DNA from: CAZWUZ01 sp964637655 [NCBI: uncultured bacterium]
GTDB taxonomy: Bacteria > DAOPZR01
NCBI GenBank assembly: GCA_964637655.1
Contig: CAZWUZ010000127.1
Span: 1-10,340 of the forward strand
Reading direction: 5' to 3'
Length of the DNA: 10,340 nucleotides
Positions within the stretch are counted from its first letter, which is position 1. Each line of letters starts with the position of its first letter. Of the stretch, positions 1-8,820 are shown piece by piece. The notes under the pieces were generated by a model. That model was not told the origin of the DNA. It did not search any database and was given only the letters and a program-made list of their open reading frames with translations. The position numbers and the translations under genes are program-made.

Positions 1-2851
<2,851 letters not shown>

Positions 2852-2855
<4 letters not shown>

Positions 2856-4429
2856 GCCGCTCCGGCCGGTACCAGCGGAAAGGTCAGGGTAAACCGTGTG
2901 CCGCTGCGCGGCCGGCTGCTCACCGCAATGCTGCCGCCATGTTCGCTGACAATGCCATGCACCACCGGCAGCCCGAGCCCGGTGCCGCGTCCCGCCTCCT
3001 TGGTGGTGAAAAACGGGTCGAAAATGCGCGACAGTATTTCGGGCGCAATGCCGCTGCCGGTATCACTGACGGTCAGGGTGATTCCATCCGCGGTGCGGCG
3101 CGTCGCCAGCGTCAGCGTCCCGCCGTCCGGCATCGCCTGCAAAGCGTTCACCGCCAGATTGGTCAGCACCTGCCGCATCTGTACCGCGTCCGCCGGCAGT
3201 ACCGGCAACGCCGGCGCCAGGTCGCGCACCACCGTCACCGCCTGCCGCACCGCCAGCTGTTCGATAAAGTCGAGTTCGCCGGTCAGCAGAGCATTGAGGT
3301 CAAGCGCGGTTCTCTGCGCCGGCAGCTGCCGCGCGAACATCAGCAGGTTCTTGACAATCTGCCGCGCGTGCATCGCCGCCCCGACAATGCGTTCGAGGTC
3401 GTGCGCCGCCTGCCCGGGGAGCGGCCCGCTCTTCTGCACCAGTTGCGCGAACCCGAGCACCGCGCCCAGCGGCTCGTTGAGTTCGTGCGCCACCCCCGCG
3501 GCCAGCTGCCCGATGGTCGCCAGCCGGTCGGCATGCCGCAACTGTTCCTGCACCGCCGCCTGCTCCTCCTCCGCCTCGCGCTGCTCGATGAGCAGGCAGA
3601 GTTGCCGGGCGACAGTTTCCAGCAGCTGCCGCTCCTCGGCGAGAAACGGGCCCTCGTCTAGTTCGATATGGGGCCGGCGGTACCCCGCCGTCAGCGCGCC
3701 GCGCACCTGCCGGCCGAAACGCAGGTCGGCAGTCAATGCGGCTGCCGGGGTTGCCGTCGCGTCACCATACACCGTGCCATCCAGTTCCAGGCGCACCAGC
3801 ACATCATCGGCATGCAGCCACGCGGCCGCAATGACCGGCAGCGACGCGGTCAGCAGGTCCGGCAGCGGCTGGCCCGGCCGGGCCAGTCGCGCCAGTCCGT
3901 TGAGACAGGCCAGTTCCTTCACCCGTTCGCGCAGCGTCAGGCGGCTCCAGAACAGCATCACCGCCAGTTCGAGCCACGCCCCCAGTTCGCGCCAGGCCGC
4001 AACCGTGCGCATGCCGGCTGCAGCCGGTACCTGCCGCACGCAACACCAGCCGGCAGCCCGGACACCGCTGCGCAGGCGCACCTGCCACCCGTCGGCCTGT
4101 CGCGTCACCGACGCCCCGCCGCGCGGCTCATGCCAGGGAGCCACCGCAACGGCGCGCCGCCGCTGCCGGGCACGGTCGCTGAAGCAATACTGTTTTTCCC
4201 CGCGCCGCAGGCAGAGTTCCACTTCGCTGCAGGCGAGTTCCTGACGGATGTGCCGGGCGGCCAGCGGCAGGAAATCCGCCAGCGAACCGATCCGGTCCAT
4301 CCGCAGCGTCAGTTCATTGAGCAGGGTGCGGCCGATACTGCCGGGCGCCACCGCTGTTGTCTGCCGTGCCGGTGTCATGCCGGACAGTATAGCACCGGCC
4401 GCACCGGCGAACAATCCGCCGTCCTTCAC
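2852..4429 (-). CDS. Sensor histidine kinase with GAF-like N-terminal region
   Basis: A 525-residue kinase that should phosphorylate the regulator encoded directly downstream. The C-terminal core is complete: HisKA with phosphoacceptor H315 in AAGVAHELNEP; N box NLAVNALQAM (424-433); G1 DTGSG (456-460); F box DPFFTTK (471-477); G2 GRGTGLGL (480-487). The N-terminal 290 residues show no strong transmembrane segment and look like two tandem alpha/beta sensor modules (about 35-160 and 165-290). The second, from ELACLNGLARL to DEGPFLAEERQLLETVA, resembles the GAF-like domain found in many soluble kinases; the first is only inferred from similar layout. A charged coiled-coil-like stretch (IEQREAEEEQAAVQEQL) links sensor to kinase. 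The chosen start is GTG at 4429, which overlaps the upstream stop as GTGA. ATG at 4376-4378 (residue 18) is an alternative. A cytosolic signal such as a small metabolite is likely but not identified. Confidence 0.93.
4386..4414 (-). promoter_or_regulatory. Possible internal sigma70-type promoter for the kinase-regulator pair
   Basis: On the minus strand TTGTTC (4414-4409) and TATACT (4391-4386) are separated by exactly 17 nt. The -10 matches consensus at 5 of 6 positions and the -35 at 3 of 6. Initiation about 7 nt beyond the -10 would fall at about 4379, next to the ATG at 4378, giving a nearly leaderless transcript for the shorter kinase form. It could supply basal kinase and regulator before sigma54 autoactivation. 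A chance match is quite possible. Confidence 0.3.
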
Positions 4430-5058
4430 GCCGGATGGGCCACCGCCACCCCTGCCCCGCCGGCCATGCGGGCAAGCAGCACCTCCCCCTTCGCCCGGCA
4501 GCGGGTGAAGATTTCCTCAACCTCGGCCGCGGTGAGAAAATCCCAGTAGTCGACGTGGTAGGCGCGCTCCACCATGGCGCGGTAGGCGGCAAAATCCGTC
4601 GCCGCTCCGGTCTGCAGCGCCCGCACATACTCGGCATACTCGCGGGCCGCCAGCAACGGCACGCCCTCGCTGTCCTCGTAGCCGAACATGCGCATCCCCG
4701 CAAACAACGCCTCCGCTTCGGTACCGCCGGTAATCACCAGCGGCAGCAGCGTGCCGCAGTGCATCACCACCAGGTACTCGAGATAGCGTACGAAACCCGG
4801 CCAGTCATGCCGCTGCAGCACCGCGTGGTTGCTGAGAAACCCGCTCCCCGCCAGCAGGGTGGCGCGGCTGATGCCGTCCGCGATATCCGCCTCCCCCGTG
4901 ACGCAGAAGACCGTGCGCCGCGGCGCCACCTCGCACTGCAGGTTGACTGCCGTTGCCAGCGTGCGCAGGCAGGCGGCCGCGTCACGCGCCGGGTCGTGCA
5001 GGCAGGCATGTACTGCCCGCCGGATGAGTTGCCGCTGATAGGGTCGGCTGTTCTGCAT
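4426..5058 (-). CDS. Unrecognised 210-residue protein in the nitrilase-kinase operon
   Basis: I do not recognise this family. The frame begins with ATG at 5058, preceded by GCGAGG about 6 nt upstream, and ends with TGA overlapping the kinase GTG start. The product looks soluble: no signal peptide and no clear membrane helix, with a mixed alpha/beta pattern. Features worth noting are an N-terminal basic helix (YQRQLIRRAVHACL), a central FCVTGEADIADGISRATLLAGSGFLSNHAVLQRHDWPGF-type region (split over residues 51-89), a hydrophobic segment YLVVMHCGTLLPLVITGG (95-112), and an acidic helical C-terminal part (FLTAAEVEEIFTRC, 174-187). There are six Cys residues (19, 30, 42, 52, 101, 187) without a metal-binding spacing. 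Gene order (18 nt after the nitrilase, 4-nt overlap with the kinase) means it is almost certainly co-expressed with both. It might be an accessory enzyme or a ligand-binding partner of the kinase; neither is shown. Confidence 0.85.
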   Translation of the reverse strand: MQNSRPYQRQLIRRAVHACLHDPARDAAACLRTLATAVNLQCEVAPRRTVFCVTGEADIADGISRATLLAGSGFLSNHAVLQRHDWPGFVRYLEYLVVMHCGTLLPLVITGGTEAEALFAGMRMFGYEDSEGVPLLAAREYAEYVRALQTGAATDFAAYRAMVERAYHVDYWDFLTAAEVEEIFTRCRAKGEVLLARMAGGAGVAVAHPA

Positions 5059-5076
5059 GATACGCCTCGCTTTCCG

Positions 5077-5925
5077 TTACGTCCGCAGCAGGTACGGACG
5101 GTAGCTGTCGACATTGCGGTCGCCCAGATGGTCAACCAGGCGCGGCAGCGGGCAATGGGCCGTGCCGCGCTGCAGCAGGCGCGGCGCCAGTCGGGCATAA
5201 ATGATTTCCTCGCCGCCACGCGCCAGCGCCAGTTTCTCCGCGGCCGGTGAGACGATCATGCTGTGCCCGTAGTACTGGTTGCCCGCCGCGTCCGTGCCCA
5301 CCGCGTTTGCCGCGACCATGTACAGATTGTTCTCATACGCCCGCGCCCGGTTGGTCAGGTCCCAAATCTCGAAGTTGCGCAGGAAGGCCGCCGGGCGGGC
5401 GACGATTTCCGCCCCCTGCACCGCCAGTGCGCGCGTCAGTTCGGGAAAATCACCGTCGTAGCAGATGATCATGCCGATGACCCCGAGCGCCGTGCGGAAC
5501 ACGGGAATCGTGTGCCCCGGGGTGGTCCAGCCGCCGTGCCGCGCGCTCTCCGTCGGGAACGGGTGGGTCTTGCGATAGACGCCGATGATGTCACCCGTCT
5601 CCCCGATCAGCAGCGCACTGTTGTAAACGCGCCCGACGCTGCGCCCGCGCTCATAGGTGGGCAGCACGCAGTAGCTGCGCGTCGCCTTGGCCAGCCGCCG
5701 CAGCGGGCGCAGGTAGCCGCCCATATCCTTCGGGATGCGCTGGTAGAACGCGCGCGCGCTCAGGGCCGGGTGAAAGCCGCTGGTCACCGATTCGGGAAAC
5801 ACCACCAGCGAGGCATGGCATTCACGCACCGCCCGCTCATGCCACAGACAGAGCTTTTCGAGGTTGTCGCGAAATGCCAGCGGCTGTACCGTCACCTGCA
5901 CGCTCGCCGCGATGAATTCCCGCAT
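5077..5925 (-). CDS. Nitrilase-superfamily carbon-nitrogen hydrolase
   Basis: A 282-residue enzyme, full length for the superfamily, which hydrolyses amides or nitriles through a Glu-Lys-Cys triad. All three are visible: E45 in VVFPESVTSG, K119 in YRKTHPFPTE, C155 in MIICYDGDFPE. The further conserved Glu and the ARAYENNLYMVAANAVG segment (194-210) fit an aliphatic amidase or nitrilase-like branch. I cannot choose between amidase, nitrilase and carbamoylase from sequence alone. The start is the ATG at 5923-5925, because GGAGGG lies 6 nt upstream and the protein starts with the family-typical MREFIAASVQV. The in-frame extension to 6051 would run through the sigma54 element. This is the first gene of a four-gene minus-strand operon with the unknown protein, kinase and regulator. 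It lies divergent to the malonate decarboxylase alpha-like gene, so its substrate may feed that enzyme (inference). Confidence 0.92.
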   Translation of the reverse strand: MREFIAASVQVTVQPLAFRDNLEKLCLWHERAVRECHASLVVFPESVTSGFHPALSARAFYQRIPKDMGGYLRPLRRLAKATRSYCVLPTYERGRSVGRVYNSALLIGETGDIIGVYRKTHPFPTESARHGGWTTPGHTIPVFRTALGVIGMIICYDGDFPELTRALAVQGAEIVARPAAFLRNFEIWDLTNRARAYENNLYMVAANAVGTDAAGNQYYGHSMIVSPAAEKLALARGGEEIIYARLAPRLLQRGTAHCPLPRLVDHLGDRNVDSYRPYLLRT

Positions 5926-5931
5926 CGGTTG

Positions 5932-5937
5932 CCCTCC
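5932..5937 (-). promoter_or_regulatory. Shine-Dalgarno of the nitrilase gene
   Basis: GGAGGG on the minus strand, 6 nt before the ATG at 5925. It fixes the start of the nitrilase gene against the longer in-frame alternative. Confidence 0.75.
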
Positions 5938-5971
5938 GTGCGCACCTGCCGCGCGCCACGTCACACCGTAA

Positions 5972-5987
5972 AGCAAGCGGCGCGCCA
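5972..5987 (-). promoter_or_regulatory. Sigma54 (-24/-12) promoter of the nitrilase-kinase-regulator operon
   Basis: Read on the minus strand the element is TGGCGCG-CCGC-TTGCT. Against the consensus TGGCACG-N4-TTGCW it has one mismatch, with the invariant GG and GC dinucleotides at exact spacing. Initiation would fall near 5961, leaving about 36 nt of leader that includes the strong Shine-Dalgarno at 5932-5937. The operon encodes its own sigma54 activator, so positive autoregulation is implied. GC-rich DNA makes chance matches more likely, but position and spacing are right. Confidence 0.65.
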
Positions 5988-6017
5988 GATGGACCATCAG
6001 CCCGCAGCGCCTCTGCT

Positions 6018-6052
6018 GGTGCCGTTTACACACGGCCCGCGCGACCGGCACC
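6018..6052. repeat. Spaced inverted repeat GGTGCCG / CGGCACC
   Basis: GGTGCCG at 6018-6024 and its exact reverse complement CGGCACC at 6046-6052 are separated by 21 nt. The repeat lies between the left sigma54 element and the central palindrome. The 28-bp centre-to-centre spacing is close to a whole number of helical turns (about 2.7), so it could be a second activator or co-regulator site. Seven-bp arms in GC-rich DNA can also arise by chance. Confidence 0.3.
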
Positions 6053-6061
6053 GGGAGCTTA

Positions 6062-6090
6062 TACCCCGGCGGGGTGTTTTACCCCGCCGG
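6062..6090. promoter_or_regulatory. Central palindrome, likely enhancer (UAS) for the sigma54 activator
   Basis: CCGGCGGGGT (6066-6075) and ACCCCGCCGG (6081-6090) are perfect 10-bp inverted arms around GTTTT. A direct repeat is superimposed: TACCCCGGCGG (6062-6072) and TACCCCGCCGG (6080-6090), 10 of 11 identical, 18 bp apart. ACCCC/GGGGT half-sites therefore occur three times. The centre is about 78 bp from the predicted right start and about 117 bp from the left one, within normal enhancer range for NtrC-type activators. Lying upstream of both genes, it is better explained as an operator or enhancer than as a terminator. That the local regulator binds it is inference. Confidence 0.6.
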
Positions 6091-6129
6091 CAGAAATTGT
6101 CTGCCGCACGCAGCGCAGCCGGTTGGCAG

Positions 6130-6145
6130 TGGCAGGATTATTGCT
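6130..6145 (+). promoter_or_regulatory. Sigma54 (-24/-12) promoter of the mdcA-like gene
   Basis: TGGCAGG-ATTA-TTGCT matches the sigma54 consensus TGGCACG-N4-TTGCW at every position except C to G at the sixth base. GG (6131-6132) and GC (6143-6144) are at the exact canonical spacing. Initiation is expected near 6156, about 18 nt before the ATG, which leaves just enough room for AGGAGG at 6163-6168. A sigma54 activator gene in the divergent operon and a palindrome upstream support function. Confidence 0.8.
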
Positions 6146-6162
6146 TCCTCTCAGCAGAGGAC

Positions 6163-6168
6163 AGGAGG
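6163..6168 (+). promoter_or_regulatory. Shine-Dalgarno of the mdcA-like gene
   Basis: AGGAGG lies 5 nt before the ATG at 6174 and decides that start. The in-frame TTG at 6123 would lie upstream of the predicted transcription start. Confidence 0.85.
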
Positions 6169-6173
6169 AATCC

Positions 6174-7811
6174 ATGCACACACACCGCAGGGATGAATAT
6201 CAGGCCCGGTTGCAGGCCGGGTCAGCCGCCGCCGCCGCACAGGGAAAACTCGTCGCCCCGGACGCGGCCACACGCCTGCTGGCCGCCGTCATCCGCAGCG
6301 GCGACCGCGTCTGCCTCGAGGGTGACAATCAGAAGCAGGCGGATTTTCTTGCCCGCGCACTCGTGGCGCTCGACCCGCAGCAGGTGCACGATCTGCATAT
6401 GGTGCAGTCATCGGTGGTGCTGCCGGAACATCTCGAGGTGTTCCGCCGCGGCATCGCCCGCCGTCTCGATTTCGCCTATGCCGGCCCGCAGAGCAAGGCG
6501 CTGGCCGCACTGGCGGCGGACGGCACCGTGGCTATCGGCGCCATCCACACCTACCTCGAGCTCTACGGCCGCTACTTTGTCGATCTCACCCCGCACGTGG
6601 CGCTGCTGGTGGCGGAGGCCTGTGATGCGCAGGGCAACCTCTTCACCGGCGCCAACACCGAGGACACCCCGACCATCGCCGAGGCGACGCATTTTTCCCG
6701 CGGCGTCGTCATCGTGCAGGTACAGGAACAGCTGACGACGCTGCCCCGCGTCGATATTCCCGCCGACTGGGTCGATTTCATCATCGTCACCGGCGAGGAG
6801 TGCCGCCTGCAGCCGCTCTTCACCCGCGACCCGGCAAAGATTTCGGGACAGCAGGTGCTGATGGCGATGCTCGCGCTCAAGGGCATCTACCAGCCCTACG
6901 GGGTGCAGTCACTCAATCATGGCATCGGCTATGCCACTGCCGCCATCGAACTGCTCCTCCCCACCTACGGGGTCGAACTCGGGCTGCGGGGGACGGGCTG
7001 CACGCACTGGGTGCTCAACCCGCACCCGACGATGATTCCCGCCATCGAGGCGGGGTTCGTGCAGCGCATCCACAGTTTCGGCGGCGAGCCGGGCATGGAG
7101 CGCTACGTGCGCGCGCGCAGCGACATCTTTTTCATCGGCAGCGACGGGCACCTGCGTTCCAACCGCTGCGCCGCGCACTTTGCCGGCCTGTATGCCATCG
7201 ACCTGTTCATCGGGGCCACGCTGCAGATCGACCGGCACGGCAACAGTTCCACCGCCATCCGCGGCATGCTCGCCGGTTTTGGCGGCGGCCCGAACCTCGG
7301 GGGCACCGCCCCGGGGCAGCGCCATTGCAGCACCGCCAACCGCCGGGCGGGACGCGAGGAAGACGGCATTTTCCACCCGCGCAAGCTGGTGGTGCAGATC
7401 ACGCCAACCGTCAGCGAAAAGAAGGGCATCCCGGTCTTTGTCGATGAACTCGACGCCGTGGGGCTTGCCCGCGACGGCATTTTCCCTGCGCCGCCGGTGA
7501 TGATTACCGGCGATCAGGTGACGCACATCGTAACCGGGCAGGGGATCGCGTTTCTCGACCGCTGCCCGGACGCACGCGTACGCCGGCAGGCAGTGGCTGC
7601 CGTCGCCGGCGACACGCCGGTAGGCCGCACCATGACGAAAACCGTGTTTGACGAATTGCGACGGAAACAGGTGGTGCAGACCCCGGCTGATCTGGGCATC
7701 GACCCGGCCACCGCCACGCCGGACCGGCTCGCGGCGCGCAGCATTGCTGACCTGGTGCGCCTCTCCGGCGGCCTGTACGACCCGCCGCCACCATTCGACC
7801 GGCTGGTCTAG
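6174..7811 (+). CDS. mdcA: Malonate decarboxylase alpha subunit-like ACP/CoA transferase (MdcA/MadA family)
   Basis: A 545-residue protein, the usual length for MdcA, collinear with the family throughout. In malonate decarboxylases this subunit swaps acetate on the acyl-carrier protein for malonate (acetyl-S-ACP:malonate ACP transferase). Family stretches seen: CLEGDNQKQADFLARAL (47-63), VHDLHMVQSSVVLPEHL (71-87), AIHTYLELYGRYFVDLTPHVAL (split over 123-144), GANTEDTPTIAEAT (159-172), LNHGIGYATAAIELLLPTYG (247-266), CTHWVLNPHPTMIPAIEAG (276-294), IDRHGNSSTAIRGMLAGFGGGPN (352-374), and the C-terminal DLGIDPATATPDRLAARSI (506-524). The start follows AGGAGG. No beta, gamma, ACP-subunit, MdcB or MdcG gene is adjacent: the next gene is on the opposite strand 40 nt away. 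The protein could work with a decarboxylase encoded elsewhere or as a stand-alone malonate or acyl CoA transferase. Expression is probably sigma54-dependent. Confidence 0.9.
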   Translation: MHTHRRDEYQARLQAGSAAAAAQGKLVAPDAATRLLAAVIRSGDRVCLEGDNQKQADFLARALVALDPQQVHDLHMVQSSVVLPEHLEVFRRGIARRLDFAYAGPQSKALAALAADGTVAIGAIHTYLELYGRYFVDLTPHVALLVAEACDAQGNLFTGANTEDTPTIAEATHFSRGVVIVQVQEQLTTLPRVDIPADWVDFIIVTGEECRLQPLFTRDPAKISGQQVLMAMLALKGIYQPYGVQSLNHGIGYATAAIELLLPTYGVELGLRGTGCTHWVLNPHPTMIPAIEAGFVQRIHSFGGEPGMERYVRARSDIFFIGSDGHLRSNRCAAHFAGLYAIDLFIGATLQIDRHGNSSTAIRGMLAGFGGGPNLGGTAPGQRHCSTANRRAGREEDGIFHPRKLVVQITPTVSEKKGIPVFVDELDAVGLARDGIFPAPPVMITGDQVTHIVTGQGIAFLDRCPDARVRRQAVAAVAGDTPVGRTMTKTVFDELRRKQVVQTPADLGIDPATATPDRLAARSIADLVRLSGGLYDPPPPFDRLV

Positions 7812-7831
7812 AACAGGCCCGGTGCAGGCGC

Positions 7832-7845
7832 CGCGGTCAGCCGCG
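7832..7845. terminator. Weak hairpin between convergent mdcA-like and nrnA genes
   Basis: CGCGG-TCAG-CCGCG makes a 5-bp stem in the 40-nt gap between the convergent stops at 7811 and 7852. The plus strand continues into ATTCATTTTCC, which contains a short T-run but lies 13 nt away. It is a marginal terminator candidate. Confidence 0.25.
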
Positions 7846-7851
7846 ACGCAT

Positions 7852-8820
7852 TCATTTTCCGGCCAGCAGTCCTTCCGCCAGCGCCAGCGCGCGGGCGGTC
7901 AGTCCGGCAACTGTTCCGCTGCCGGCGAACCCGGCAGCGAATTCATGGCCGCCACCGCCCAGTTTCTCCGCCAGCCGCACCACCGGCACGGTGCCACGGC
8001 TGCGCACGCTCCCCTTGACCACGCCGGGTGCCGTCTCGAAAAAAATGAGGAATATTTCCGCGTCGCGCAGCGTGCGGATGACATCGATGAACCCCTCGAG
8101 GTCACCCGCCGTCACGCCGTGCGCCTGCAGGTCCGCCTGTGTCAGGAAGGTGTGCGCAATGCGCCCGTCCGCCGCCGTGCGCAGGCGTTCCAGCGCCCGC
8201 CCGATAAGTTTCAGCCGCGGCAGCGTGCTGCGATGGTAGATGCGGTCGTCGATGCCACGCGCGTCGATGCCGGTGGTCAGCAGGTCTGCCGCAACGCGAT
8301 GCGCGCGCACCAGCCCGTTGCCGTAGCTGAAGCGCCCCGTGTCGGTGACAATGCCGACGTAGAGTGGTTCGGCGATGGCCGCGGTCAGCGGCACGTCCAG
8401 TGCGCGCAGCAGGTCAGCCACCAGTTCCGCGGTCGACGAAAACTCCGTGTCGATAACCGCCACCGTTGCCGCCGGGTCGGGCACCTGCGGATGATGATCG
8501 ATGATGAGCCGCCGCGCCCCGGCGCGTTTCAGCGCCTCGGCGTGTGTCCCGATGCGCCGCCATTGCGCGATGTCGAGCACGATGACCGTGTCCGCCGCCG
8601 GCAGCGTTGCCGTGACGGTTATTTCACCATGATCGAGAAAAGCGTATTTTTCCGGTGGGGGCGCATCCGCCAGTGCCACCGCTTTCTTGCCGAGCACGCG
8701 CAGCGCGCGCAGCAGCCCGAGTTGCGACCCGAGGGCGTCGCCGTCCGGCGTGACATGCGTGCAGACGATGAACGACTGCCCGGCGCGGATGGCGTCAACA
8801 ACCGCCGACCAGTCGGGCAT
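7852..8820 (-). CDS. nrnA: DHH/DHHA1 phosphoesterase, NrnA-type oligoribonuclease and pAp phosphatase
   Basis: A 322-residue cytoplasmic enzyme. NrnA proteins degrade 2-5 nt RNA fragments to mononucleotides and remove the 3' phosphate from 3'-phosphoadenosine 5'-phosphate. The DHH metal-binding motifs are complete: THVTPDGDALGS (21-32; H22, D26, D28), VLDIAQ (D83), IIDHHP (D108-H109-H110) and GIVTDTGRFSY (D160). The C-terminal DHHA1 domain carries the RNA/nucleotide-binding glycine motif LAEKLGGGGHEFAAGF (283-298) after a conserved SVRSRG. The start is the ATG at 8818-8820, which shares its A with the upstream reductase stop (TGATG), with GGGGA about 7 nt before it. A longer in-frame start at 8946 would lie inside the rhodanese domain. 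Translation is probably coupled to the reductase. A classical DHH exonuclease role other than NrnA is the main alternative. Confidence 0.92.
   Translation of the reverse strand: MPDWSAVVDAIRAGQSFIVCTHVTPDGDALGSQLGLLRALRVLGKKAVALADAPPPEKYAFLDHGEITVTATLPAADTVIVLDIAQWRRIGTHAEALKRAGARRLIIDHHPQVPDPAATVAVIDTEFSSTAELVADLLRALDVPLTAAIAEPLYVGIVTDTGRFSYGNGLVRAHRVAADLLTTGIDARGIDDRIYHRSTLPRLKLIGRALERLRTAADGRIAHTFLTQADLQAHGVTAGDLEGFIDVIRTLRDAEIFLIFFETAPGVVKGSVRSRGTVPVVRLAEKLGGGGHEFAAGFAGSGTVAGLTARALALAEGLLAGK

Noticed and set aside
5926-6051. 42-residue N-terminal extension of the nitrilase
   Set aside because: It lacks family similarity and covers the predicted sigma54 promoter. The internal ATG at 5925 has a strong Shine-Dalgarno and the typical first beta strand.
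6066-6090. Palindrome as an intrinsic terminator
   Set aside because: The flanking genes diverge, so no transcript should end there, and no T-tract follows on either strand (the T-run is in the loop).
6123-6173. Upstream TTG start adding 17 residues to the MdcA-like protein
   Set aside because: It begins before the sigma54 element, so it would not be on the transcript. The ATG at 6174 has AGGAGG at ideal spacing and gives the normal family length.
4435-6735. Plus-strand open frames 4435-5250 and 5263-6735
   Set aside because: They run antisense to the unknown protein and nitrilase genes, and the second goes through the divergent control region into another frame of mdcA. No domain or family pattern is seen.
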